Positions 36,362 through 45,034 of a DNA stretch of 64,000 bases are shown here, in pieces (positions within the stretch are counted from its first letter, which is position 1; each line of letters begins with the position of its first letter). The position numbers were made by a program, and so were the translations under genes. Source of the DNA: JBGTGG01 sp964398945 (lineage in GTDB: Bacteria; Bacteroidota; Bacteroidia; Cytophagales; Cyclobacteriaceae); the NCBI GenBank assembly GCA_964398945.1, contig CAYNOT010000003.1:186001-250000 (forward strand), given 5' to 3'. The notes beneath the pieces were generated by a model. The model was not told the origin of the DNA. It saw nothing but the letters and a program-made list of their open reading frames with translations, and made no database searches.

Positions 36362-37581
36362 CCCTTCTCCAATTTCTTCAGCCGCGCTTTTGCAGCCTTG
36401 TGCGCTTCGTCCTTCCTTCCTGACTTTTTCTTCACTTCTGTAAAATATTTTTTTGCGTCCGCTTTCCGCCCTTGTTTCTCGGCAATCTCGCCAAGACTAA
36501 TAAGTGAATATAAATAGTATCCTGAATCGGTCGCGCCAATTTCTTTTGCATATTTTACACAAAGCTCATAGTATTTTTTTGCTTCATCATTGTCGCGTCT
36601 CGCTTCGTAAATCTGGCCTAAAAAAAATGCAGCATACCTTCCGCTCGTTGCTTCATAGCCCACCTGTCCACTGTCTATCCGTTCCAATATCTTTTTACTC
36701 ACCGGTTCTGCTTGTGCAAACTTTCGCATGGAATACAAAACACGTGCGTAGTAACGATGAAAATAAGGATTGTCTGGATAGGTCTGGAACAGGTATTCGC
36801 TGATTTGAAAAGCACCCATCTGGTCATTCTCATAGCTGTTCAAAATCCGCATCAACCAAACCATCGCTTCTGTGCGGGTGTAGAAAGCATTGTATGAAAC
36901 CTCTTTTAACTGCTCAAGCCCCAATGCCTTATCCCCTTTTCGAAAAAACCAAAGGATGGGTCGTAGGGATTTGTAGTTCTCCGGAATCCAAACTGAAAAA
37001 TAATTGTACAATCCATCGCCAAACAACAACTCCGGGCTCAGGTGGTTTTGATCCCTGCTGTCTTCCAGATAGTTCAATGCTTTCTTTCCGGCAGCGGCCG
37101 CTTTTGTCCATTGCTCACGGTCTTCATCCGAATACAGCCTCCCTTTAAAACCATAAGCACCTGATAAAAAGAACGCTGCCTCAACTTTATACTCAGGATA
37201 TTTTTTATACAGGTTTTCCGCCACCATAATCGTGGAATCCATGTATGCCAAAAACTTATCATCGTGCGATTTATCTTTCAGGTTGGGCATGATCTTCCAC
37301 CACTCAATCAGCCCCATAAGAAAATACGGTAGCGGGTGCCATCCGTACTTTTGTTTCAGCCAACGAAATTGCTGTTCTGCTTCGGCAAATTTGAAATTAT
37401 AAAGGCTGTTCAAGGCATCACTGCATTGCAGTTGAATACCCAGGTCGGACAATAAAATAATGGTCGTATCTTTTTTTGCCACGGTTTGTGCCTGAACAGA
37501 AAAACCCGCGACACATACCAGCATAGCAATACAAAAAAACTTTGCTACTTTTCGACCCGTAAGCACTTTAATCCTAATCAT
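36355..37581 (-). CDS. Secreted/periplasmic TPR-repeat protein
   Basis: A 408-residue protein from M-I-R-I-K-V-L with a signal peptide ending V-Q-A-Q. It contains several tetratricopeptide helices (for example N-F-K-F-A-E-A-E-Q-Q-F, Y-P-D-N-P-Y-F-H-R-Y-Y-A-R-V-L-Y, F-L-G-Q-I-Y-E-A-R-R-D-N-D-E-A-K-K-Y-Y, G-E-I-A-E-K-Q-G-R-K-A-D-A-K-K-Y-F) and a basic C-terminus. A scaffold role is likely; partner unknown. Its start is 14 nt from that of the divergent membrane protein. Confidence 0.78.
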   Translation of the reverse strand: MIRIKVLTGRKVAKFFCIAMLVCVAGFSVQAQTVAKKDTTIILLSDLGIQLQCSDALNSLYNFKFAEAEQQFRWLKQKYGWHPLPYFLMGLIEWWKIMPNLKDKSHDDKFLAYMDSTIMVAENLYKKYPEYKVEAAFFLSGAYGFKGRLYSDEDREQWTKAAAAGKKALNYLEDSRDQNHLSPELLFGDGLYNYFSVWIPENYKSLRPILWFFRKGDKALGLEQLKEVSYNAFYTRTEAMVWLMRILNSYENDQMGAFQISEYLFQTYPDNPYFHRYYARVLYSMRKFAQAEPVSKKILERIDSGQVGYEATSGRYAAFFLGQIYEARRDNDEAKKYYELCVKYAKEIGATDSGYYLYSLISLGEIAEKQGRKADAKKYFTEVKKKSGRKDEAHKAAKARLKKLEKGE

Positions 37582-37595
37582 AAACCATTCGATCC

Positions 37596-38234
37596 TTGAA
37601 TACACCTCGCACACACGAAACTAAATCAATATTTGGAGTGGACAAAAAGCTACTCTTTGGTTTTCTGTGTGTAATCACGCTTTTGTTGCTGTACATCAAG
37701 ATTTCATTCATTGAAAACGAAACCGCAGCGTTTGAGTTCCTGATGGACAGGCCGGAAGGCGGGTTTTTAAGGATTATCCAGGGGCTCCAGTATTTCTCGA
37801 TTCCGCTCGTTTATTTCTGGAAATTCACGGTAATCGCGTTTGTGATCTGGGTGGGGTGCTTCATGTTTGGGTATCGTGTTACGTACGGACAGTGTTGGGG
37901 TGTGGTGATTGCTGCCGAATTCCTGTTCCTAATTCCGGAGGTGATTAAAATATTTTGGTTTATGGCCATTGAGACCGATCCTACCATCCACGATATCCGG
38001 GCGTTCTACCCGTTTTCATTGATGTCTTTTTTTGATTATCTGGCCCTCGATAAACGCTACGCCTACCCGCTCAGGGCCTTGAATTTATTCGAAATTGTCT
38101 ATTGGTTTTTGCTCGTAAATGGGATACACTATTACGCCCGGAAAGAAAAGAAAATGGTGTGGCGTATCGTTGCGTTCTCGTACATCCTGCTTTTCATTCT
38201 TTGGTTGGGGTTCTATATTATAGTCTATAAGTAG
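37596..38234 (+). CDS. Hypothetical integral membrane protein
   Basis: A 212-residue protein with about five hydrophobic spans (near 20-40, 60-85, 95-120, 165-185 and 190-210). The only usable start is TTG at 37596. No family recognised. The last codons run into a heptamer array: the array starts at the second base of the TAG stop. Confidence 0.65.
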   Translation: MNTPRTHETKSIFGVDKKLLFGFLCVITLLLLYIKISFIENETAAFEFLMDRPEGGFLRIIQGLQYFSIPLVYFWKFTVIAFVIWVGCFMFGYRVTYGQCWGVVIAAEFLFLIPEVIKIFWFMAIETDPTIHDIRAFYPFSLMSFFDYLALDKRYAYPLRALNLFEIVYWFLLVNGIHYYARKEKKMVWRIVAFSYILLFILWLGFYIIVYK

Positions 38235-38372
38235 TATTGAGTAAATAGTAAATAGTATTGGCTAGTATTGAGATACTGGACACTAGTCACCAGCAACCAG
38301 CATCCAGTATCCAGCAACTACTCAATACTAGCGACTCAGGACTCAAGACTAATCACTATGTACTCAAGACTA
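38233..38372. repeat. Degenerate heptanucleotide array, 20 units
   Basis: Read in 7-mers from 38233, 19 of 20 units have A at position 4 (for example agtattg, agtaaat, accagca, aagacta). Units 1-4 and 8-20 form two sub-families. Long inverted segments (agtattgag/ctcaatact) can fold. It fills almost the whole gap to the next gene. Confidence 0.85.
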
Positions 38373-38416
38373 ATTTCCCTATTTTCGCCCCTTAGTTCTT
38401 AAATAAAGCATTGAAT

Positions 38417-41386
38417 ATGAATTTTCAGAAGGTCAATAATATTGCTGGTTGGATGCTATTTGTAGTTGCCTTAATCGTGTATTGGCTTACAATGGAGCGG
38501 ACGGCCAGTTATTGGGATTGTGGGGAGTTTATTTCCGTTTCGTATAAATTGGAAGTTCCACATCCTCCGGGAGCACCTCTTTTCCTTTTGATTGGACGAA
38601 TGTTTTCTTTCCTGGCCTTTGGGGATGTTACCCAGGTAGCCTACTGGATCAACTTTTCAAGCGTTTTAGCCAGCGCTTTCTCCATCCTTTTCTTGTTCTG
38701 GTCCATTGTGTTGGTGGGAAGGAAAGTAATGGGCGTTACTAAAATCCCCGAATTAACGGACGATAAAATCTGGGTATTGATGGGTGCCGGGGCCGTTGGC
38801 GCTTTGGCCTATACCTTTTCCGACTCCTTCTGGTTCTCTGCTGTTGAAGCTGAGGTGTATGCCATGTCATCTTTTTTCACAGCGTTTGTTGTGTGGGCAA
38901 TGTTAAAGTGGGATTTGATCGAAGACGAATCGAAAGCCAACCGTTGGCTCATCCTGATTTTCTATATGATGGGGTTGTCGATTGGTGTCCACTTGTTGAA
39001 CCTTGTTGCAATTCCAGCCCTCGGACTAATCTACTATTTCAAAAAATACAAACCCACCACCTGGGGCGTAATCGCCACTATGTTGGTGAGTTTATTTCTG
39101 ATTGTTTTTATAAACGACATCATCATCCCCGGCCTGCCGAGCATTGCCGGAAGTTTCGAGATTACGTTTGTCAATAGCCTTGGACTTCCTTTTGGATCTG
39201 GGGTAATCGTTTTTTCATTAATTGTAATCACTGCACTGGTTTTTGGGATTCGGTATTCTCAACGGAAAAACAGCCCGATCCTCAACACATTTTTAATTTC
39301 TATTGCCTTCATTTTGATTGGATATGCCTCCTATGCCGTAATCGTTATCCGTTCCAACTACAATCCACCAATCAATGAAAACGATCCTTCGGATGTCATG
39401 AGCTTTGTAAAGTATTTGAAACGTGAGCAATACGGAAGCCGGCCCTTATTGTATGGCCAATACTACAATGCGCAACTGGTCGATATAAAAGAAGGCGCGC
39501 CTGTTTACATTAAAGGAAAAGACAAATACGAAATCAGTGACCGGAAAGTAAAGTATATTTATGAAGCGGACAAACAAACAATCCTACCCCGCATCTGGAG
39601 CACCGACAACAACCACAAAAGAAGATATCGGCAATTAACCGGCCTCAAGGAAGGGGAAACCCCAACTTTCGTAGACAACATTAGCTATATGTTTTCACAT
39701 CAAATCGGCCGGATGTATATGCGCTATTTCTATTTCAATTTTGCAGGAAGGGAAAGCGATATCCAGGATGCCGACTGGCTTGGCCCACGGCAATGGTTCG
39801 AAGATGTTCCGCAAGCATTAGCGGACAACAAGGGAAGGAATAATTTTTTTATGATCCCGTTGCTTCTCGGTATAGTTGGAGTCTTCTATCAATTGATCAA
39901 AGATCCAAGAAATTTTGCGGTAATAGGCTTACTCTTTATTCTTACCGGAGTGGCGCTGGTCGTGTATTTAAACTCACCACCTACCGAACCGCGCGAACGT
40001 GATTATATTTATGCAGGGTCGTATTATGCATTCTGTTTTTGGATTGGCTTTGCTGTAATTGCTATCGCAGATTTGCTAAAGAAGTTCACTAAAAATTTAA
40101 AAACTGCGGGGGCAATCGCTACCATCATCTGTTTATCTGCACCAATATTAATGGCAAAAGATGGATGGGATGATCACAACCGTAACCACCGATACTTCTC
40201 GGTTGATTCAGCCAACAATTATTTGCAATCCTGCGCACCGAATGCCATCCTTTTTACGGGTGGTGATAACGACACGTTCCCGCTATGGTATGCACAGGAA
40301 GTGGAAGACATCCGTACCGATATGCGTGTAGTGGTATTAAGTTATTACAACACCGACTGGTATATAGCACAATCAATGCGCCAGCATTATACATCCGAAC
40401 CACTTCCGTATACGTTGACGCTTGAGAACTATAAGCAAGGTGGTCGCAACGATGCATTGTATTACAACGAATCGAACATTAAAAATATTGATCTGCGTCA
40501 ATATCTTGATTTGTTAAAGAAGAACCACAAAGCGTTGGTCCATCCGCAATATCAAACCACCAACATGGTGCCTTCCCGGGATTTGATTTTGTCGGTAGAT
40601 GTTGAGAAAGTGAAGTCACTAAACATCGTTCCGGAAGGAATGGACAGTTTGATTGTTCCGTACATGCAACTCCGCCTGAAAGGAAATGTGCTGGAGAAAA
40701 AAGACCTTGCCATGCTGGATGTATTGGCCACTGCTAATTGGGAACGCCCCATGTATGTGAACAATACTTCACTTGCGCAATTCAATATTGATCTATCACC
40801 GTATGTAGTGCAAGAAGGAAATGCGTACCGTATACTTCCTGTCTATAATTCAAATCCACAAAGTGAATTGGTGAATACAGAAGTATCGTTCAAAAACATG
40901 ACAGAGAAGTTCAAATTCCGTGGGTTGGATGATCCGAGGGGCTATTACAATCAAGACTATAGGAACTTTGTGCTCAACCATAGAAGCAGTTTCAATTCAC
41001 TTGCTGAAGCATTGGTACAGGAAGAAAAACCTGAAAAAGCGCGGGAAGCAATCTTGTTCGCACTGAATAAAATGCCAGACATTACGGTCCCTTATGATTA
41101 CACCACAGCACGAAGTGTTGCCATTTTATTTGAAGTCGGGGAAAAAGAAAAAGCAATTGAGATTTCCCAGATCATGGGCGATCGGGCCATTGAAATGATC
41201 GACTACCTTGTTGAGAAAGGCGAGCTCGATCAAACGTTCCAAATCAATATGGCAATCCTGGGAGAGATCCAGCGAACACTTTATGAATACGGGGAAGCTG
41301 AGCTGGCCAAAAAATATGATGATGCGTACACCCGCATTTATGAGCAAATGTCGGGAACACGGGCACCGGGGCGATCAGATTTTTAA
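38417..41386 (+). CDS. DUF2723 (TMEM260-like) membrane glycosyltransferase family protein
   Basis: A 989-residue protein. The N-terminal ~340 residues hold several membrane spans and the DUF2723 signature R-T-A-S-Y-W-D-C-G-E-F-I-S-V-S-Y-K-L-E-V-P-H-P-P-G-A-P-L-F, which includes the acidic residue typical of GT-C enzymes. More spans near 490-590 are followed by a soluble region with G-G-D-N-D-T-F-P-L-W-Y and C-terminal TPR-like helices. Eukaryotic TMEM260 is an O-mannosyltransferase; bacterial members are common in Bacteroidota and probably glycosylate secreted proteins. The ATG at 38417 is preferred to a TTG two codons earlier. Confidence 0.9.
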   Translation: MNFQKVNNIAGWMLFVVALIVYWLTMERTASYWDCGEFISVSYKLEVPHPPGAPLFLLIGRMFSFLAFGDVTQVAYWINFSSVLASAFSILFLFWSIVLVGRKVMGVTKIPELTDDKIWVLMGAGAVGALAYTFSDSFWFSAVEAEVYAMSSFFTAFVVWAMLKWDLIEDESKANRWLILIFYMMGLSIGVHLLNLVAIPALGLIYYFKKYKPTTWGVIATMLVSLFLIVFINDIIIPGLPSIAGSFEITFVNSLGLPFGSGVIVFSLIVITALVFGIRYSQRKNSPILNTFLISIAFILIGYASYAVIVIRSNYNPPINENDPSDVMSFVKYLKREQYGSRPLLYGQYYNAQLVDIKEGAPVYIKGKDKYEISDRKVKYIYEADKQTILPRIWSTDNNHKRRYRQLTGLKEGETPTFVDNISYMFSHQIGRMYMRYFYFNFAGRESDIQDADWLGPRQWFEDVPQALADNKGRNNFFMIPLLLGIVGVFYQLIKDPRNFAVIGLLFILTGVALVVYLNSPPTEPRERDYIYAGSYYAFCFWIGFAVIAIADLLKKFTKNLKTAGAIATIICLSAPILMAKDGWDDHNRNHRYFSVDSANNYLQSCAPNAILFTGGDNDTFPLWYAQEVEDIRTDMRVVVLSYYNTDWYIAQSMRQHYTSEPLPYTLTLENYKQGGRNDALYYNESNIKNIDLRQYLDLLKKNHKALVHPQYQTTNMVPSRDLILSVDVEKVKSLNIVPEGMDSLIVPYMQLRLKGNVLEKKDLAMLDVLATANWERPMYVNNTSLAQFNIDLSPYVVQEGNAYRILPVYNSNPQSELVNTEVSFKNMTEKFKFRGLDDPRGYYNQDYRNFVLNHRSSFNSLAEALVQEEKPEKAREAILFALNKMPDITVPYDYTTARSVAILFEVGEKEKAIEISQIMGDRAIEMIDYLVEKGELDQTFQINMAILGEIQRTLYEYGEAELAKKYDDAYTRIYEQMSGTRAPGRSDF

Positions 41387-41389
41387 AAT

Positions 41390-41417
41390 TAGTTGGTAGT
41401 TGACTCTAATAACGAAC
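41390..41417. repeat. Short heptamer array after the DUF2723 gene
   Basis: Four 7-mers (tagttgg, tagttga, ctctaat, aacgaac) begin four bases past the stop. TAGTTGG is also the first unit of the array at 34941. Confidence 0.45.
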
Positions 41418-41434
41418 AGTCAAAAACGATTAAT

Positions 41435-41468
41435 AAAAAAGCTACGAATTTAATTCGTAGCTTTTTTT
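41435..41468. terminator. Bidirectional intrinsic terminator
   Basis: GCTACGAAT (41441-41449) pairs with ATTCGTAGC (41453-41461), flanked by A6 and T7 runs, between the convergent DUF2723 gene and lpdA. Confidence 0.92.
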
Positions 41469-41469
41469 C

Positions 41470-41497
41470 TAACGTCTTATGTCTAAAATCTAACGTC
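41470..41497. repeat. Heptamer array abutting the lpdA stop
   Basis: Four 7-mers, all ending in TC: taacgtc, ttatgtc, taaaatc, taacgtc. The array ends on the first base of the lpdA stop codon. Confidence 0.7.
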
Positions 41498-42888
41498 TAT
41501 AAATGAATCACCTCACCATACGCAGCGGCTGCTGCTTCCATGATCGCTTCACTCATGGTAGGATGTGGGTGAACTGACTTGATAATTTCATGGCCGGTTG
41601 TTTCCAGCTTGCGTGCAACAACAACTTCGGCAATCATCTCCGTTACGTTCGCGCCAATAAAGTGGGCACCTAACCATTCACCATATTTTGCATCAAAAAT
41701 TACTTTCACAAAACCATCGGGCGCCCCGGCTGCTTTTGCTTTTCCGGAAGCACTGAACGGAAACTTTCCGACTTTAATTTCATACCCGGCATTCTTCGCT
41801 GCCTCCTCTGTATATCCAACAGAAGCAATCTCCGGACTGCAATAGGTACAACCCGGGATGTTGTTGTAATCCAACGGATCTGGATTGTGGCCTGTTATTT
41901 TTTCAACGCAAATAATCCCTTCCGCAGAAGCAACGTGTGCCAAAGCAGGACCTTTCACGATATCGCCAATGGCATACACCCCTTTGATATTTGTTTGATA
42001 GAAATCATCCACCAACACTTTTCCCTTATCGGTTTTTACGCCTACTTCTTCCAATCCAATACCTTCTAAATTTGTTGATACCCCAACGGCAGAAAGCACA
42101 ACATCCGCTTCAATTTTAATTTCACCTGTTGGTGTCTTTACGGTTGCCACACATTGCTTACCGGATGTATCCACTTTTGTAACTTCTGATTTGGTATGGA
42201 TTTTCATTCCTGATTTCTTGAACGACTTCTCCAGTTGTTTGGAAACTTCTTCATCTTCAACAGGTACAATGCGCGGCATGAATTCAACAATCGTCACTTC
42301 AGTACCGATGCTATTATAGAAATAAGCAAACTCTACTCCGATTGCACCAGATCCCACCACCAACAATTTCTTTGGTTGCTTGTCCAACACCATTGCTTCG
42401 CGGTAGCCGATAATTTTCTTGCCATCAATTTTCAACGCAGGCAATTCACGTGAGCGACCACCCGTTGCGATAATAATATTGGTGGCTTCATAGTCGGTTT
42501 TCTTTCCTTTGTCATCCGTCACTTCAACCTTGCCGCCTTTCTTTATCTTTCCAAAACCTAAAATCTGTTCGATCTTATTCTTCTTCAATAAAAACTGAAC
42601 GCCTTTGCTCATGGCCCCGGCCACATCACGACTACGTTTTACCATCGCAGATAAATCGGCTTTGGCGTCCTTCACTTCGATACCGTAATCAGCAGCATGT
42701 TGGATGTATTCAAAAACATTTGCGCTCTTCAAGAGGGCTTTCGTTGGGATACATCCCCAATTCAAACAAATCCCCCCTAATTCAGCTTTTTCAACAACCG
42801 CCACTTTCAAACCCAATTGAGAAGCCCTGATTGCAGCAACATATCCACCGGGTCCGGATCCGATAACGATAAGATCGTATTTTGACAT
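41497..42888 (-). CDS. lpdA: Dihydrolipoyl dehydrogenase (E3)
   Basis: A 463-residue flavoprotein that reoxidises lipoamide of 2-oxoacid dehydrogenase complexes. FAD site G-S-G-P-G-G-Y at 10-16, redox disulfide Cys41/Cys46 in G-G-I-C-L-N-W-G-C-I-P-T, NAD site V-V-G-S-G-A-I-G-V-E-F, second FAD segment V-Y-A-I-G-D-I, and the C-terminal H-P-H-P-T-M-S-E base. Full length. No E1/E2 genes are adjacent, so it may serve several complexes. Confidence 0.97.
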   Translation of the reverse strand: MSKYDLIVIGSGPGGYVAAIRASQLGLKVAVVEKAELGGICLNWGCIPTKALLKSANVFEYIQHAADYGIEVKDAKADLSAMVKRSRDVAGAMSKGVQFLLKKNKIEQILGFGKIKKGGKVEVTDDKGKKTDYEATNIIIATGGRSRELPALKIDGKKIIGYREAMVLDKQPKKLLVVGSGAIGVEFAYFYNSIGTEVTIVEFMPRIVPVEDEEVSKQLEKSFKKSGMKIHTKSEVTKVDTSGKQCVATVKTPTGEIKIEADVVLSAVGVSTNLEGIGLEEVGVKTDKGKVLVDDFYQTNIKGVYAIGDIVKGPALAHVASAEGIICVEKITGHNPDPLDYNNIPGCTYCSPEIASVGYTEEAAKNAGYEIKVGKFPFSASGKAKAAGAPDGFVKVIFDAKYGEWLGAHFIGANVTEMIAEVVVARKLETTGHEIIKSVHPHPTMSEAIMEAAAAAYGEVIHL

Positions 42889-42912
42889 AATCTTCAGATT
42901 TTATTTAGGTGC

Positions 42913-42920
42913 CAAAGATA
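42913..42920 (-). promoter_or_regulatory. -7 box of lpdA
   Basis: On the minus strand TATCTTTG matches TAnnTTTG exactly, 24 nt before the lpdA start. The remaining intergenic DNA to 43050 is AT-rich with short repeated words and an 11-bp inverted repeat (ctaatttctga). Confidence 0.55.
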
Positions 42921-43053
42921 ACCGCTGACGGTACAATTGAAAAACGAATTACTAATTTCTGATTTTCTAATTTACTGATTAAATCAGGACTCAATCAGGT
43001 CAGAAATTAGCAAATTGACTCATTTCCAAATCCTCAAATTCATCTGAATTCCC

Positions 43054-43061
43054 TATTTTTG
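43054..43061 (+). promoter_or_regulatory. -7 box of fabG
   Basis: TATTTTTG fits TAnnTTTG and ends 19 nt before the fabG ATG. Confidence 0.55.
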
Positions 43062-43080
43062 GCTCAAAACAAACCTGACT

Positions 43081-43827
43081 ATGCAACTACTCAAAGGAAA
43101 AACCGCCCTCATCACAGGGGCCTCAAAAGGAATTGGCCGCGCCATCGCAATGAAATATGCTGAACACGGGGCCAATGTAGCGTTCACATTTTTGTCGAGC
43201 GTTGAGCAGGGGCAAGCCTTGGAGGGTGAGCTTCAGGCAAAAGGTGTGAAAGCAAAAGGTTATCGTTCAGATGCCTCTGATTTTGCACAGGCAGATAAAC
43301 TCATCAATGACGTAGTGGCGGATTTTGGTTCACTTGATATTTTGGTGAACAACGCGGGCATCACCATGGATAATTTACTGCTGCGCATGACAGAAGAAAT
43401 GTGGGATAAAATAATGGCCGTGAATTTAAAATCTTGTTTCAATACCGTGAAGGCTGTTGCCAAACCAATGATGAAGCAAAAAGGTGGTTCGATTATCAAC
43501 ATGACTTCCGTTGTTGGATTGAAAGGAAATGCAGGCCAGGCGAATTATGCAGCTTCGAAAGCCGGGATTATTGGCTTTACCAAATCGATCGCATTGGAAT
43601 TAGGCTCAAGGGGCATCCGTTCGAATGCCATTGCCCCCGGGTTTATTGAAACCGAAATGACCGATAAGCTCGATGAAAAAACCGTGCAAAGCTGGCGCGA
43701 TGCAATCCCGTTAAAACGTGGCGGCCAACCCGATGATGTAGCAAACGCATGTGTGTTCCTGGGCTCGGATATGTCTTCTTATATTTCCGGGCAAGTTTTA
43801 CAAGTGGATGGCGGGATGTTGACGTAG
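43081..43827 (+). CDS. fabG: 3-oxoacyl-[acyl-carrier-protein] reductase
   Basis: A 248-residue classical SDR of fatty-acid elongation. NADPH motif T-G-A-S-K-G-I-G, N-N-A-G, catalytic Ser in S-V-V-G-L-K-G and Y156-x3-K160 (N-Y-A-A-S-K-A-G), C-terminal V-L-Q-V-D-G-G-M. Full length, ATG start. No fab genes are adjacent. Confidence 0.93.
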   Translation: MQLLKGKTALITGASKGIGRAIAMKYAEHGANVAFTFLSSVEQGQALEGELQAKGVKAKGYRSDASDFAQADKLINDVVADFGSLDILVNNAGITMDNLLLRMTEEMWDKIMAVNLKSCFNTVKAVAKPMMKQKGGSIINMTSVVGLKGNAGQANYAASKAGIIGFTKSIALELGSRGIRSNAIAPGFIETEMTDKLDEKTVQSWRDAIPLKRGGQPDDVANACVFLGSDMSSYISGQVLQVDGGMLT

Positions 43828-43903
43828 AATTTCTACCATTGATTGAATACAATTTGAATTTTACTTAAAAGAGGCTAAATTCGTTATGTGTTCCATTACA
43901 CAA

Positions 43904-43911
43904 TACTTTTG
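43904..43911 (+). promoter_or_regulatory. -7 box of higBA 2
   Basis: TACTTTTG fits TAnnTTTG and is separated from the toxin ATG by a single base, again implying a leaderless or near-leaderless mRNA. Confidence 0.45.
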
Positions 43912-43912
43912 A

Positions 43913-44194
43913 ATGATTGAATCCATTAAAAGCAAGGGGCTGCAAGAACTCTTTGAAAAAGGAAAAACATCCAAATTACCGCAAGATCGATTGAAAAAGA
44001 TTAAGATGGCACTTGCCATTTTGGATGCTGCCAAAGAATTAAGGGATATCAATATTCCGGCATTTAGATTACATAAACTTAAAAAGCCACCGCTAACTGG
44101 ATTTTACTCATTAGATATTAGTGGGAATTATCGAATCGTCTTCCAGTTTGAAGATGGTGTTGTAACTGAAGTTGATTACCTAGATACACATTAA
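43913..44194 (+). CDS. higB: RelE/HigB-type toxin
   Basis: A 93-residue protein of the HigB plasmid-killer type: I-K-S-K-G-L-Q-E-L-F-E-K-G, L-K-K-I-K-M-A-L-A-I-L-D-A-A, I-P-A-F-R-L-H-K-L-K, G-F-Y-S-L-D-I-S-G-N-Y-R-I-V-F-Q-F-E and the final V-D-Y-L-D-T-H. It belongs to a different HigB subfamily from the toxin at 20450. Toxin-first gene order with the antitoxin 12 nt downstream. Confidence 0.92.
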   Translation: MIESIKSKGLQELFEKGKTSKLPQDRLKKIKMALAILDAAKELRDINIPAFRLHKLKKPPLTGFYSLDISGNYRIVFQFEDGVVTEVDYLDTH

Positions 44195-44206
44195 AAATTA
44201 TTGACG

Positions 44207-44500
44207 ATGAAAAAAAATATTCAACATAGCCCTCCTCATCCGGGAAATATTCTGCTTGAATTATATTTTGAGCCCCTCAACCTGAACATAACCAAAGCCG
44301 CAGAAAAGCTGTTGATTTCAAGACCAAATTTGTCAGCGATCATTAATGGAAAGGCGGGGATATCGGCAACCATGGCCTTAAAGCTTGCCAAAGCTTTTGA
44401 CACAACTCCGCATTTTTGGCTTTCTCTCCAGGCAAATTATGATCTTTGGTATGTATTGAAAAATGACAAAAAGATAGGGAAGGTTAAAGCACTGGTTTAA
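44207..44500 (+). CDS. higA: HigA-type antitoxin (XRE family)
   Basis: A 97-residue protein: H-P-G-N-I-L-L-E motif, then HTH I-T-K-A-A-E-K-L-L-I-S-R-P-N-L-S-A-I-I-N-G-K-A-G-I-S and F-D-T-T-P-H-F-W-L-S-L-Q-A-N-Y-D-L-W, all characteristic of VapI/HigA. Binds the upstream toxin and represses the pair. No displaced copy of the fabG 3' end was found behind it. Confidence 0.93.
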   Translation: MKKNIQHSPPHPGNILLELYFEPLNLNITKAAEKLLISRPNLSAIINGKAGISATMALKLAKAFDTTPHFWLSLQANYDLWYVLKNDKKIGKVKALV

Positions 44501-44535
44501 AAAATATGGAGAAAAATTCTTAATCGATTTGTTAA

Positions 44536-44994
44536 ATGAAAACCCAAATCCACCACCTCCAATCCCTGCTCACCAAAACCTTCGAAAAAGGTGCCTGGCA
44601 TGGGCCAGCGGTGATGGAAATGTTGGCGGATATCGATGAAGAAATGTCTCTTTCCAGGCTCCCCAACACCCACAGCATTATCGAATTGACCACCCACATG
44701 ACGGCATGGAGGACCTTCGCCATCAAGAAATTGCAAGGTGATCGGGGGTATATAGTATCGGATGCGATGAATTTTCCGGAACCAACGGGATGGCTTACAG
44801 CCTTGAAGGGATTGGAAGAAAGCCAGGCAAAATTACTGAAAGCACTGGATCAATTTTCCGACAGCAAATTGGATGAATTAATCCCCCACGATGCTTATAA
44901 ATGCACTTTTTCAACATTATTGCACGGCATCATCCACCACGATCTGTACCACATTGGCCAGATCGCATTGATCAAAAAATCACTTCTATCCTAA
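44536..44994 (+). CDS. DinB/YfiT-like four-helix protein
   Basis: A 152-residue protein of the DinB superfamily: four amphipathic helices with metal-type His residues in I-E-L-T-T-H-M-T-A-W-R and the C-terminal H-G-I-I-H-H-D-L-Y-H-I-G-Q-I-A-L-I-K. The family includes metal-dependent thiol transferases; the reaction here is unknown. Confidence 0.88.
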   Translation: MKTQIHHLQSLLTKTFEKGAWHGPAVMEMLADIDEEMSLSRLPNTHSIIELTTHMTAWRTFAIKKLQGDRGYIVSDAMNFPEPTGWLTALKGLEESQAKLLKALDQFSDSKLDELIPHDAYKCTFSTLLHGIIHHDLYHIGQIALIKKSLLS

Positions 44995-45034
44995 CAGCCG
45001 TCAGTCGAAAATTTTAAATTTTTTTTAACACAGT

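Noticed and set aside
42947..43050. Heptamer array upstream of fabG
   Set aside because: Repeated words are present but spacing drifts between 7 and 8 nt, so phase-locked heptamers are not supported.
43913..44535. Third higBA-type case of a displaced host 3' end (fabG)
   Set aside because: No sequence resembling the fabG terminus occurs between higA and the DinB gene.
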